Of a stretch of DNA of 64,000 nucleotides, positions 35,667 to 43,815 are shown piece by piece. Both the position numbers and the translations under genes were made by a program. The number at the start of each line of letters is the position of its first letter. Within the stretch, counting starts at the first letter, position 1. The stretch spans positions 124,001 through 188,000 of the forward strand of contig NZ_WBIR01000003.1 of NCBI RefSeq assembly GCF_009749395.1, read 5' to 3'. The DNA is from Agromyces salentinus (lineage in GTDB: Bacteria > Actinomycetota > Actinomycetes > Actinomycetales > Microbacteriaceae). Under the pieces are notes generated by a model. The model was given only the letters and a program-made list of their open reading frames with translations. It did no database searches and was not told the origin of the DNA.

Positions 35667-36919
35667 TGAGCAGGCTCGCGTTCTCACTGGATCCGTCGGT
35701 CGAGGACCGACTCCTCGCCGATGCGGTCGAGGCGGGCCATGTCGTCGTCGCGAGGGCGATGGGCTCGGCCGATCTCATCCAGGCGCTCGATGTGGTCGCT
35801 CCCGACGTCGTCCTCGTCGGAGCGGGACCCACCGCGCTGAGCGCAGATCTGCTCGAGGCCTGCGACCTGCGCGGCGTCCGTCTTCTGGCCCTCGCCGCGA
35901 GCGATGCCGAGCGCGCGCACGCGCGTGCCATCGGCCTGCACGAGGTCTTCGATCTCGACTCGAGCTGGGCGCAGCTCGAGTCGGTCGTCAGCGGCGGCGT
36001 CCCCGTGCCCTCACGCGTCGGGCTGGGGGCCGCCGGTCGCGATCGTGCCGCAGGCGCGGTGATCGCCGTCTGGGGTCCCGGCGGTGCCCCAGGGCGAACG
36101 ACGCTGGCCGTCAACATCGCGGCCGAGCTCGCGGTCGCCGGCCATCGCGTCGCGCTGGTCGACGCCGACCCCTACGGCGGGGCCGTCGCACCCGCGCTCG
36201 GCCTGCTCGACGAGGCGCCCGGCTTCGCATCCGCCTGCCGACTCGCCGGTGCCGACGCCCTCGATCGCGGTGAGCTCGAGCGCATCGCCCAGCGTTATTC
36301 CTCGCCACGGGCCTCGTTCGACGTGTTCACCGGGCTGGTCGGGCCGAGCCGATGGCCGGAACTGGCGAAGGAACGGGTGCTCGCGTCGATCGGGAAGATC
36401 CGCGAGTCGGCCGAGTACGTCGTCCTCGACACGGGGTTCAGCCTCGAGCACGACGAGGAGCTCACGAGCGACCAGTTCGCCCCGCGTCGCAACGCCGCCA
36501 CGTTCGCCGCTCTGTCGCTCGCCGACGACGTCATCGCCGTCGGTCTCGCCGACCCGGTGGGCCTGTCGAGGCTGCTCCGGGGGCACTCCGAGCTCGTGGA
36601 GCTCGTCGATCCCGACCGGGTGCACGTCCTCGTCAATCGCGTGCGCACGAGTGCGCTCGGCATCGACGCCTACGGGCAGGTCCGTCAGACGATGCGACGC
36701 TTCTCCGGCCTGTCCGAGGTCGCGATGCTGCCGCACGATGGTCGGGCGACGGATGCGGCCATCCTCACCGCGCGCACCCTCCGCGACGCCGCACCGAAAT
36801 CCCCCCTCCGCCTCGCGATCCGCGATTTCACGCGAGACGTGCTCCTCCCGGTGCCGGAGCCGGTCGAGCGCCGCCGGTTCGCCTTCACCAGGGCCAGGGT
36901 GGGCGCCGTCTCGGCGTGA
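35666..36919 (+). CDS. CpaE/TadZ-like P-loop protein
   Basis: A 417-residue protein. Residues 1-~110 resemble an atypical receiver domain. Residues ~132-400 are a SIMIBI/ParA-type ATPase fold: VWGPGGAPGRTTLAVNIAAELA at the P-loop, then VALVDADPYGGAVAPALG, then YVVLDTGFSLEHD. The deviant Walker A lacks both lysines expected in KGGxGKT, having Arg in the GKT position, so ATP hydrolysis is uncertain. TadZ-type proteins polarise pilus machines. With the SAF gene it forms a two-gene unit. The start could also be the GTG one codon earlier. Confidence 0.78.
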   Translation: MSRLAFSLDPSVEDRLLADAVEAGHVVVARAMGSADLIQALDVVAPDVVLVGAGPTALSADLLEACDLRGVRLLALAASDAERAHARAIGLHEVFDLDSSWAQLESVVSGGVPVPSRVGLGAAGRDRAAGAVIAVWGPGGAPGRTTLAVNIAAELAVAGHRVALVDADPYGGAVAPALGLLDEAPGFASACRLAGADALDRGELERIAQRYSSPRASFDVFTGLVGPSRWPELAKERVLASIGKIRESAEYVVLDTGFSLEHDEELTSDQFAPRRNAATFAALSLADDVIAVGLADPVGLSRLLRGHSELVELVDPDRVHVLVNRVRTSALGIDAYGQVRQTMRRFSGLSEVAMLPHDGRATDAAILTARTLRDAAPKSPLRLAIRDFTRDVLLPVPEPVERRRFAFTRARVGAVSA

Positions 36920-36978
36920 TCCATGCGGTCGGGCGGCGCCGGTCGATGCCGTGGCCCCGTCTCGCGGCATCCGACCGC

Positions 36979-36984
36979 TACGCT
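36979..36984 (+). promoter_or_regulatory. -10 hexamer TACGCT, leaderless type
   Basis: TACGCT ends 8 nt before GTG 36993 of pdtaS. Confidence 0.45.
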
Positions 36985-36992
36985 TGGGGACT

Positions 36993-38486
36993 GTGTCGAC
37001 CCTCAGTGATCTCGTCCTCGCACAGGGCCGCAGCAGTCAGGCCGATGTCGACTGGCTGCACATGCTCGTCGGAGACCTCCAACTGCTCGCCGATCTCGCG
37101 TTCGCCGACATCGTGCTCTGGGTGCCCTCGGCCGGCGACGAGTTCGTCGCCGTGGCCCACACGCGGCCGTCGAGCGCGGCGACGCTGTTCTACCGCGACT
37201 TCGTCGGTCAGCCGATCAAGTCGCAGTGGCGCGATCTCGTCACGGACGCGTTCAGCGGCGCACGCATCGCCGACTCCTCGGCTCCGGACTGGTACGAGGA
37301 GATGCCGACCCGCGTGCGGGCCGTTCCCGTCATGCGCCGGCTCGGATCCGCCGGCACGGAGATCGCCCCGACGCCCGTCGCGGTCATCACGCGCCACACG
37401 AACCTCAGCACCACGCGAACCGCGAGTCGCCAGGAGCTGACCTTCAACGAATGCGCCGACGAGCTCTTCGAGATGATCGCCTCGGGCGACTTCCCCGACC
37501 TCGGCGCGCCGACGGGACCCCGCCGCGGTGCTCCGCGCGCGTCCGACGGCCTGATCAGGCTCGACGTCGACGGAATGACCACCTTCGCGAGCCCGAACGC
37601 GCTCTCCGCCTTCAACCGCATGGGATTCGAGGACGAGCTCGAGGGCGAGTCCCTCGCCGAGGTCACGACGCGCCTCCTCACGGGAAAGCTCGTGGTCGAC
37701 GAGTCCCTGCCGCTCGTGGTGACGGGCCGGGCGCCGTGGCGAACCGACATCGAGTCCCGCGGGGTCACCGTGTCGCTGCGCGCCATCCCGATCCGCCGCA
37801 GGGGCGAGCGCACGGGAGCGATCGTGCTGAGCCGCGACGTGACCGAACTCCGGCACCAGGAGCAGGAGCTCATCACCAAGGACGCGACGATCCGCGAGAT
37901 CCACCACCGGGTGAAGAACAACCTCCAGACGGTCGCCTCACTGCTGCGCATCCAGGCGCGTCGTACCCACTCCGACGAGGCGCGCGATGCCCTCACGCAG
38001 GCCATGCGCCGCGTCGGCGCGATCGCCGTCGTGCACGACACGCTGTCCGAGGGCCTCACCCAGAACGTCGACTTCGACCAGGTGTTCGACCGGGCGCTGC
38101 TCCTCGTGGCGGAGGTCGCCTCCGCGCACAACACGACGGCGCATCCGAAGCGGTCGGGCTCGTTCGGCGTGCTGCCGAGCGAGTACGCGACTCCGCTGGC
38201 GCTCGCGCTCACCGAACTCGTGACCAATGCCGTCGAGCACGGGTTGGCCGGTCAGGAGGGCGACGTGGAGATCACGGCCGATCGCTCGCAGACGATGCTC
38301 ACCGTGCAGGTGCGCGACACCGGGTCGGGGCTGCCGGAGGGCAAGGTCGGCGAAGGCCTCGGCACGCAGATCGTCCGCACCCTGATCCAGGGCGAACTGG
38401 GCGGCACCATCGACTGGCACACCGTCGTCGGGCGAGGCACCGAGGTCACGATCGAGGTCCCGTTGCGCTGGATCACTCCGGCCTGA
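36993..38486 (+). CDS. pdtaS: Cytosolic sensor histidine kinase PdtaS
   Basis: A 497-residue soluble kinase. An N-terminal GAF-like domain (~1-165) and a PAS-like domain (~185-285) precede a HisKA_2 region, IREIHHRVKNNLQTVASLLRIQARR, with the phospho-acceptor in His304/His305, and a HATPase (LALTELVTNAVEHG, RDTGSGLPEGK, GLGTQIVRTLIQGELGG). PdtaS signals to the ANTAR-type RNA-binding regulator PdtaR, whose gene is not in this window. In mycobacteria pdtaS (Rv3220c) adjoins whiB1, as here. Confidence 0.93.
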   Translation: MSTLSDLVLAQGRSSQADVDWLHMLVGDLQLLADLAFADIVLWVPSAGDEFVAVAHTRPSSAATLFYRDFVGQPIKSQWRDLVTDAFSGARIADSSAPDWYEEMPTRVRAVPVMRRLGSAGTEIAPTPVAVITRHTNLSTTRTASRQELTFNECADELFEMIASGDFPDLGAPTGPRRGAPRASDGLIRLDVDGMTTFASPNALSAFNRMGFEDELEGESLAEVTTRLLTGKLVVDESLPLVVTGRAPWRTDIESRGVTVSLRAIPIRRRGERTGAIVLSRDVTELRHQEQELITKDATIREIHHRVKNNLQTVASLLRIQARRTHSDEARDALTQAMRRVGAIAVVHDTLSEGLTQNVDFDQVFDRALLLVAEVASAHNTTAHPKRSGSFGVLPSEYATPLALALTELVTNAVEHGLAGQEGDVEITADRSQTMLTVQVRDTGSGLPEGKVGEGLGTQIVRTLIQGELGGTIDWHTVVGRGTEVTIEVPLRWITPA

Positions 38487-38667
38487 GCCCGCTCGCGGCG
38501 AGAGATGCAGCGCGGCGTGCTGCACAACGTCAGGTCGGTGATGGCGCGCTCGGGTCGATCGGTTGCCGCGATTCGACGCAGAGCAGACAAGCGGCGAAGC
38601 AGTGCGCGCGGCGTGGCACGACGGCCGCGAGCAGCGCGGTGCAGCCTGCGTCGTCGTGGAGAACGAA

Positions 38668-38699
38668 ACGACGCCGCGGCCCGAGGGCCACGGCGTCGT
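38668..38699. terminator. Hairpin between pdtaS and whiB1
   Basis: ACGACGCCG (38668-38676) pairs with CGGCGTCGT (38691-38699), with further GGCCC/GGGCC pairing inside. It lies 3' of both convergent genes, close to the whiB1 stop. The rest of the 236-nt gap shows nothing further. Confidence 0.7.
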
Positions 38700-38722
38700 G
38701 AGTTCGTGCGGGGTGCGGCTGG

Positions 38723-38971
38723 TCAGCCGGCGCGGCGGGCGCGAGCTGCGCGGCGCTTGAGCGCCCGACGCTCGTCTTCGCTGAGGCCACCCCAGACACC
38801 CGAGTCCTGACCGGTCTCGAGGGCGTACTGCAGGCAGATCTCGGTGACCGTGCAACGACCGCAGACGGCCTTCGCCTTCTCGATCTGGTCGACGGCGGGA
38901 CCGGTGTTGCCGACGGGGAAGAAGAGTTCCGGGTCAGCCGTGAGGCAGGCGGCCTTGTCGCGCCAGTCCAT
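38723..38971 (-). CDS. whiB1: WhiB1-type iron-sulfur regulator
   Basis: An 82-residue Wbl protein. Cys9, Cys37, Cys40 and Cys46 ligate the [4Fe-4S] cluster, and GVWGG (58-62) and the basic tail ERRALKRRAARARR bind sigma factor and DNA. WhiB1 in mycobacteria is essential and its cluster reacts with nitric oxide. AAGGAG sits 8 nt before the ATG. Length and sequence match WhiB1 rather than the WhiB2 type at 7036. It is divergent from a membrane protein gene, with a 201-nt gap that probably carries both promoters. Confidence 0.93.
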   Translation of the reverse strand: MDWRDKAACLTADPELFFPVGNTGPAVDQIEKAKAVCGRCTVTEICLQYALETGQDSGVWGGLSEDERRALKRRAARARRAG

Positions 38972-39086
38972 GAAGATGCTCCTTGCAGTGTGTTTCGTTT
39001 GCAGACGCGCACGATTGCGCGAGCCGAATCCGGCTGTGCTGCGGGGGGAAAGCCGAATCTCGGGAAGTAGGATCGGGATCGATCGG

Positions 39087-39102
39087 CTCACGTCCCTGTG
39101 AG
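39087..39102. promoter_or_regulatory. Inverted repeat CTCAC-N6-GTGAG upstream of whiB1
   Basis: A 16-bp interrupted palindrome lies in the whiB1/membrane-protein gap. The arms are the reverse arrangement of a CRP/GlxR site, so another factor would be expected if it is functional. Confidence 0.25.
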
Positions 39103-39172
39103 CATCAATTCGGCCTCATAAATGGTCGCATAGCGGAGAGATCGAATCAATAGCCGTGAATGGGATAACGCT

Positions 39173-39631
39173 GTGAATACCGGCGACTCGCGCCCCGACA
39201 TGCCGCCCGCGGCATCCACCGGCGGCGTGCGCGCCGCCCTCGTGACGATCTCGGTCGTGCTCGCCCTGGAGGCCCTCGCGCTGATCGGCGTCGCGGCCTG
39301 GTTGGTGGTCGACCTGCTGACGGTGGCGCCGTCCTCGTACGCGACCGCCATCGCGCTCCTGGTGCTCGTGCTCGTCGCCGCAGCCTGGATCACCGCCGTG
39401 GCGGTGGGGTCCGTGCGCCGGGCGTCATGGGCGCGCGCCTCGGCGATCGTCTGGCAGGTGCTGCAGGTCTCGGTCGCGGTCGGAGCGTTCCAGGGGCTGT
39501 TCGCGCGCGCGGACGTCGGGTGGGTGCTCCTCGTGCCGGCGATCACCGTGATCGGCCTGCTGCTCTGGACGCCGGTTCGCCTGGCGTACACGGGCCACGG
39601 AGACGAGGAACGGGCGCCGCACGGCGCGTGA
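39173..39631 (+). CDS. Four-helix integral membrane protein
   Basis: A 152-residue protein with four hydrophobic helices (about 22-50, 58-80, 90-112 and 115-135), a short polar start and an acidic tail. No characterised family is recognised; small proteins of this kind are common beside whiB1 in related actinobacteria. GTG 39173 lies before the first helix. The stop codon lies within the hairpin that separates it from bcp. Confidence 0.65.
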   Translation: MNTGDSRPDMPPAASTGGVRAALVTISVVLALEALALIGVAAWLVVDLLTVAPSSYATAIALLVLVLVAAAWITAVAVGSVRRASWARASAIVWQVLQVSVAVGAFQGLFARADVGWVLLVPAITVIGLLLWTPVRLAYTGHGDEERAPHGA

Positions 39632-39651
39632 GGCGTCGTGCGGCGCCCGTT
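39609..39651. terminator. Bidirectional hairpin overlapping the stop codon
   Basis: AACGGGCGCCGCAC (39609-39622) pairs exactly with GTGCGGCGCCCGTT (39638-39651); the membrane-protein stop (39629-39631) lies in the loop. It can serve bcp on the other strand as well. Confidence 0.75.
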
Positions 39652-39701
39652 CGGACGTCACTCGGAAGGGCCGGGCGCGGGGACCCGCGCCCAGCCTGGC
39701 G

Positions 39702-40178
39702 TCAGCCGTCGAGCCCGAGGTCGCGGCGCACCCGCGCGACGTGACCGGTCGCCTTGACGTTGTACCAGACGCGCTCGATGACGCCTTCGGCGTCGATGAC
39801 GAACGTCGAGCGGATGCTGCCGACGACCGTCTTGCCGTAGAGCTGCTTCTCGCCCCAGGCGCCGTACCGCTCCTGCACAGCGTGGTCCTCGTCGGAGAGC
39901 AGCGTGAAGTTCAGCCGGTCGCGCTCGGCGAAACGCCCCAGCTTCTCGACGGCGTCCTTCGAGATGCCGACGACCTTGACGCCGGCTGAAGCGAACGAGT
40001 TGAGGTTGTCGCGGAAGTCGCAGGCCTCGGTCGTGCACCCGGGCGTCATCGCCTCGGGGTAGAAGTAGAGCACCACGCGGCCGCCGCGGAGCTGCGAGAG
40101 CGTGGTCGGCGTTCCGTTCTGGTCGTTCAGGGTGAAGTCGGGTGCGAGGTCGCCGGGGGCGAGTCGTGCATCGGTCAT
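39702..40178 (-). CDS. bcp: Thioredoxin-dependent peroxiredoxin (Bcp/PrxQ)
   Basis: A 158-residue peroxiredoxin that reduces hydrogen peroxide and organic peroxides. PEAMTPGCTTEACDFRDN contains the peroxidatic Cys48 and the resolving Cys53, spaced as in 2-Cys PrxQ enzymes. SDEDHAVQERYGAWGEKQLYGK and STFVIDAEG are family motifs. It is transcribed in the same direction as rsgA-aroA but ends that block, with a 98-nt gap upstream. Its nearness to the thiol-stress sigR-rsrA pair is notable, although no sigma-R promoter was seen before it. Confidence 0.93.
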   Translation of the reverse strand: MTDARLAPGDLAPDFTLNDQNGTPTTLSQLRGGRVVLYFYPEAMTPGCTTEACDFRDNLNSFASAGVKVVGISKDAVEKLGRFAERDRLNFTLLSDEDHAVQERYGAWGEKQLYGKTVVGSIRSTFVIDAEGVIERVWYNVKATGHVARVRRDLGLDG

Positions 40179-40276
40179 GCCCCCATGGTAGGCAGCTTCG
40201 GTCGGCGAACGCTCCGAGGTCGGTGGGAGCTGCGTGGCGGAGGCGCCGGCGCGGTGCGGTGCGGAGTCGTCCCGGC

Positions 40277-41314
40277 TCAGGCGAAGGTGGCAAGCAGTCG
40301 CTGCAGCGACTCGAGGCGCGCGCGCCCGGTGTCGCCGAGCTCGCCGGCGGCAACCGCCTCGGCGATGGCGCAGTCGGGGGCGTCGGCGAGGTGCGTGCAG
40401 CCGCGAGGGCAGCGTTCGGCCACGAGGGCGAGGTCGCTGAACGCCCCGAGGATGTTCGCGGGGTCGACGTGCCCGAGACCGAACGACCGGACACCGGGCG
40501 TGTCGATGACCCACCCGCGGCCGGCGGGGGTCACGAGGCGCAACGACACGGTCGAGGACGACGTGTGCCGACCCCGGCCGGTGACGGTGTTGACCACGCC
40601 GGTGGCGCGGTCGGCTCCCGGGACGAGGGCGTTCACCAGGGTGGACTTGCCGACGCCGGAGTGCCCGACGAAGACGGTCCGATGGCCGATCAGTTCGGCG
40701 GTGATGCGATCGATCGGCATCTCGTCGGAGCGCGAGCGCACGACCGGCAGGTCGAGGCCCGCGAAGTTCTCGAGGAAGGTCGACGGATCGGCGAGATCGG
40801 TCTTGGTGATGCAGAGGATCGGCTGGATGCCGGCGTCGAAGGCCGCGACGAGATAGCGGTCGACGAGCCGGATGCGCGGCTCGGGGTTGGCCGCGGCGAC
40901 CACGATGAGCATCTGGTCGGCGTTCGCGACGATGACGCGTTCGACCTCGTCCGTGTCGTCCGCGCTGCGCCTGAGCAGCGTGCTGCGCTCGCGCACGCGG
41001 ACGATCCGCGAGAGCGTGCCCGGCTCGCCCGAGGTGTCCCCGACGAGGTCGACGTGGTCGCCGGTGACGACGGACTTCCGGCGCAGTTCGCTTGCGCGGG
41101 CGGCCGTGATCGGGTGTTCGTCGGCGCCGTCCTCGTCGACGAGCACCGAGTAGCGGCCGCGATCCACGCCGAGCACCACGCCCTCGACGGCATCGGCGTG
41201 CTCTGGACGCACCTTGGTCCGCGGCCGGCTTCCGCGACGGCTCGGCCGCACGCGCACGCTCGACTCGTCGAACTCCGGTTCGTCCTCGTCGTCGTCGGCG
41301 TCCCACCAGGTCAT
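40277..41314 (-). CDS. rsgA: Ribosome small subunit-dependent GTPase A
   Basis: A 345-residue circularly permuted GTPase for late 30S assembly. Domains are an OB fold (~40-110), the permuted G domain with TKTD (G4), GHSGVGKS at 217-224 (G1) and IDTPGVRSF (G3), then a zinc finger CPRGCTHLADAPDC. The acidic head DADDDEDEPEFDES is longer than in E. coli. The ATG overlaps the aroA stop (ATGA), so the two are co-translated; rsgA-aroA is a standard actinobacterial pair. Confidence 0.93.
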   Translation of the reverse strand: MTWWDADDDEDEPEFDESSVRVRPSRRGSRPRTKVRPEHADAVEGVVLGVDRGRYSVLVDEDGADEHPITAARASELRRKSVVTGDHVDLVGDTSGEPGTLSRIVRVRERSTLLRRSADDTDEVERVIVANADQMLIVVAAANPEPRIRLVDRYLVAAFDAGIQPILCITKTDLADPSTFLENFAGLDLPVVRSRSDEMPIDRITAELIGHRTVFVGHSGVGKSTLVNALVPGADRATGVVNTVTGRGRHTSSSTVSLRLVTPAGRGWVIDTPGVRSFGLGHVDPANILGAFSDLALVAERCPRGCTHLADAPDCAIAEAVAAGELGDTGRARLESLQRLLATFA

Positions 41315-42681
41315 GCGAGCATCTGCTCCCAGAGGGCGGTGAACTGGGGCAGGGTCTTGCCGGTCGAGCCGATGTCGTCGACGACCACGCCGTCGACGCC
41401 CAGTCCGATGATGGCGCCGGTCGTGGCCATGCGGTGGTCCGCGTAGGCCCGCCAGTCGCCTCCGTGCAACGGCGCGGGCGTCACCTGGAGGCCGTCCTCG
41501 AGTTCCCGGACGTCGCCGCCGAGTCCGTTGATCTCGGCGACGAGCGCCGCGAGCCGGTCGGTCTCGTGGTGCCGGATGTGGCCGATGCCCGTGAAGGTGC
41601 TGGGCCCGTCGGCGAAGGCCGCGAGGGCGACGAGGTTGGGCACGAGCTCCCCGGCCTCGGACAGGTCGAGATCTGCTCCGCGGATGCCGCGGCCGCCGTC
41701 GCTCGTTGCCTGCGGCGCGTGCACGGTGAGTCGGTCCTCGACATGCTCGACGCGCGCGCCGAAGCGGGGGAGCAGGTGCTCCAGCTGGGCACCGACCTGC
41801 GTGGTGGTGTCGGGCCAGCCCGTGATCGTCACATGGCCGCCGGCCACGAGGGCCGCGACGAGGAACGGTGCGGCGTTGGAGAGGTCGGGCTCGATGTGCA
41901 CGTCGAGGGCACGGATCGGCCCGGGCGCCACCACCCAGCGACCGCGCTCGGGCGAGGCGACCTCGATGCCGCGCTGGCGGAGCGTCTCGATCGTCATCTC
42001 GATGTGCGGCAGGCTCGGCAGGCGTTCGCCGGTGTGGCGCAGGTCGAGACCCTCCTCGAAGCGAGCGCCCGAGAGGAGCAGTCCGGACACGAACTGGCTC
42101 GAGGCGGAGGCGTCGAGCTCGATCTTGCCGCCGGCGACGCGGCCGGTGCCGTGCACGGTGAACGGCAGGGCCCCCCGCCGGTCGTCGTCGAGGTCGACCC
42201 CGAGCGCACGGAGGCCCTCGATCGAGCCGCCCATGGGCCGGCGCCGCGCGGCCTCGTCGCCGTCGAAGGTGGTCGGGCCGAGGGCGAGTGCGGCGACCGG
42301 CGGCACGAAGCGCATGACCGTGCCCGCGAGGCCGCAGTCGATGGTCGTCGATCCGAGCAGCTCCTCGGCGGGGATGACGCGCAGGTCGTCGCCGAATCCG
42401 CCGGTGCCCGGCATCCGTTCGAATCGCGTGCCGAATGCTCTGAGGGCATCGATCATGAGCTCGCTGTCGCGGGACCAGAGCGGGGCGTGCAGGGTGGACG
42501 GCCCGTCGGACAGTGCTGCGAGCACCAGCTCGCGATTTGTCAGCGACTTCGAGCCGGGCAGGGCGACGACCGAATCGAGGGGACCCGATGCGACGGGCGC
42601 ACGCCAGCCCGGCTCGGGCTCCGTCTGGCGATTCACGCCGTATGGATCGAACTCCGGCTCGGAATACTTCGAGATCTGCAT
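41311..42681 (-). CDS. aroA: 3-phosphoshikimate 1-carboxyvinyltransferase (EPSP synthase)
   Basis: A 456-residue enzyme of the shikimate pathway, joining shikimate-3-P and phosphoenolpyruvate. Seen motifs are LPGSKSLTNRELVLAALSDG (substrate-binding Lys/Ser/Arg), GLAGTVMRFVPPVAAL (equivalent of the LGNAGTAMR loop), DASASSQFVSGLL and the C-terminal RAYADHRMATTGAIIGL. The Ala in GLAGT, where many enzymes have GNAGT, is usual in actinobacteria. Its 5' end overlaps the sigma-R type promoter of the divergent sigR gene, so the two may influence each other. Confidence 0.95.
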   Translation of the reverse strand: MQISKYSEPEFDPYGVNRQTEPEPGWRAPVASGPLDSVVALPGSKSLTNRELVLAALSDGPSTLHAPLWSRDSELMIDALRAFGTRFERMPGTGGFGDDLRVIPAEELLGSTTIDCGLAGTVMRFVPPVAALALGPTTFDGDEAARRRPMGGSIEGLRALGVDLDDDRRGALPFTVHGTGRVAGGKIELDASASSQFVSGLLLSGARFEEGLDLRHTGERLPSLPHIEMTIETLRQRGIEVASPERGRWVVAPGPIRALDVHIEPDLSNAAPFLVAALVAGGHVTITGWPDTTTQVGAQLEHLLPRFGARVEHVEDRLTVHAPQATSDGGRGIRGADLDLSEAGELVPNLVALAAFADGPSTFTGIGHIRHHETDRLAALVAEINGLGGDVRELEDGLQVTPAPLHGGDWRAYADHRMATTGAIIGLGVDGVVVDDIGSTGKTLPQFTALWEQMLA

Positions 42682-42686
42682 CGGTT
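42661..42686 (+). promoter_or_regulatory. Sigma-R type promoter of sigR (GGAAT-N18-GTT)
   Basis: GGAAT (42661-42665) and GTT (42684-42686) are separated by exactly 18 bp, the published Streptomyces sigma-R consensus. It reads toward sigR, would start near 42693, and lies partly within the first codons of aroA. It predicts positive autoregulation under thiol stress. Confidence 0.7.
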
Positions 42687-42721
42687 ACCAACAGTAGCGT
42701 CCACGGACGCGGAAGGAGTTG

Positions 42722-43468
42722 ATGCGAGTGCCCGTCAGTGTGATGCGTCCCGAGACGTCGAGCAGGATGGCAGTACCCCGCCGACGGGCGGCGGTCAAGG
42801 GCGACGGCCTAAGATGGCCACTGATGACTGCCGACGAGATCGCCGCTGCACCCGACGCCGAACGCCCGCTGGGCGCCATGTTCGAGGAGCAGGCGCTGCC
42901 GTTCATCGACCAGCTGTACGCGGCGGCCCTGCGCATGACGAAGAACCCGGCCGACGCGCAGGACCTCGTGCAGGAGACGTTCGCCAAGGCGTACGCCGCC
43001 TTCGGCCAGTTCACGCAGGGCACCAACCTCAAGGCGTGGCTGTACCGCATCCTCACCAACACCTTCATCAACACGTATCGCAAGAAGCAGCGCGAGCCCT
43101 ACCAGGGCACGATCGACGAACTCGAGGACTGGCAGCTCGGGGGCGCGGAGTCGACCACGGCCCGCGCGAGTCGCTCGGCCGAGGCCGAGGCCATCGACCA
43201 CCTGCCCGACAGTGCCGTGAAGGACGCGCTGCAGGCGCTTCCCGAGGACTTCCGCCTGGCGGTGTACTTCGCCGACGTGGAGGGCTTCTCCTACCAGGAG
43301 ATCGCCGACATGATGAACACTCCCATCGGGACCGTGATGAGCCGACTGCACCGTGGCAGGCGCCTCCTCCGCGAGTCCCTCGCCGACTACGCGCGCGAGC
43401 AGGGCATCGCCACCGCCGGGCCGGCTTCCACCCCCAAGAGGCAGAAGTTGCCGAGGAGCCCCAAATGA
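42722..43468 (+). CDS. sigR: Redox-responsive ECF sigma factor SigR (SigH), dual start
   Basis: An ECF sigma factor for disulfide stress. Region 2 is [45 protein letters not shown]; region 4 is [41 protein letters not shown]. Two starts are possible: ATG 42722 behind GGAAGGAG (248 aa) and ATG 42824 (214 aa), which matches the usual family N-terminus. In Streptomyces an N-terminally extended, unstable sigma-R isoform is made from the stress-induced transcript; the 34-codon extension here suggests the same logic. The stop overlaps rsrA (ATGA). Confidence 0.9.
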   Translation: MRVPVSVMRPETSSRMAVPRRRAAVKGDGLRWPLMTADEIAAAPDAERPLGAMFEEQALPFIDQLYAAALRMTKNPADAQDLVQETFAKAYAAFGQFTQGTNLKAWLYRILTNTFINTYRKKQREPYQGTIDELEDWQLGGAESTTARASRSAEAEAIDHLPDSAVKDALQALPEDFRLAVYFADVEGFSYQEIADMMNTPIGTVMSRLHRGRRLLRESLADYAREQGIATAGPASTPKRQKLPRSPK

Positions 43469-43722
43469 ACGACTGCGGCTGTGAGAAGGCCCGAGCCGAG
43501 CTCGAAGAGTACCTCCACCACGAGTTGGCCAGTGCGGATGCCGCTGACATCCGTGCCCACGTCGAGAACTGCGCCGACTGCCGGAACGAGCTCCGGGTGG
43601 GCGTCGCGATCACCGAGGTGATGCAGCGCGCCTGCAAGGAGAGCGCGCCCGAGCAGCTGCGCCAGCTGGTGCTGACCCAGATCCGCACGGTCCAGGCCGG
43701 GCACCGGACGACCACGAACTGA
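43465..43722 (+). CDS. rsrA: Zinc-binding anti-sigma factor RsrA
   Basis: An 85-residue ZAS-family anti-sigma factor. HVENCADC gives the zinc motif His32-x3-Cys36-x2-Cys39; Cys4 and Cys6 near the N-terminus supply the redox-active trigger thiol, and a further Cys lies at ~57 (MQRACKES). When reduced it holds SigR; oxidation forms a disulfide, expels zinc and frees SigR (family knowledge). Coupled to sigR by a 4-nt overlap. Confidence 0.93.
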   Translation: MNDCGCEKARAELEEYLHHELASADAADIRAHVENCADCRNELRVGVAITEVMQRACKESAPEQLRQLVLTQIRTVQAGHRTTTN

Positions 43723-43801
43723 CCCGGGCGGCTCCCGCCAGGGCAGCCAGCGGGCCCGCAGCTTCAACCGTTCGACTGACGCCCGCGCGACGGCGGGAGC
43801 G

Positions 43802-43807
43802 TAGCGT
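43802..43807 (+). promoter_or_regulatory. -10 hexamer TAGCGT, leaderless type
   Basis: TAGCGT ends 8 nt before ATG 43816 of the MMPL gene. Confidence 0.4.
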
Positions 43808-43815
43808 CGGTTCCG

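Noticed and set aside
39087..39102. CRP/GlxR binding site
   Set aside because: The arms read CTCAC-N6-GTGAG rather than TGTGA-N6-TCACA.
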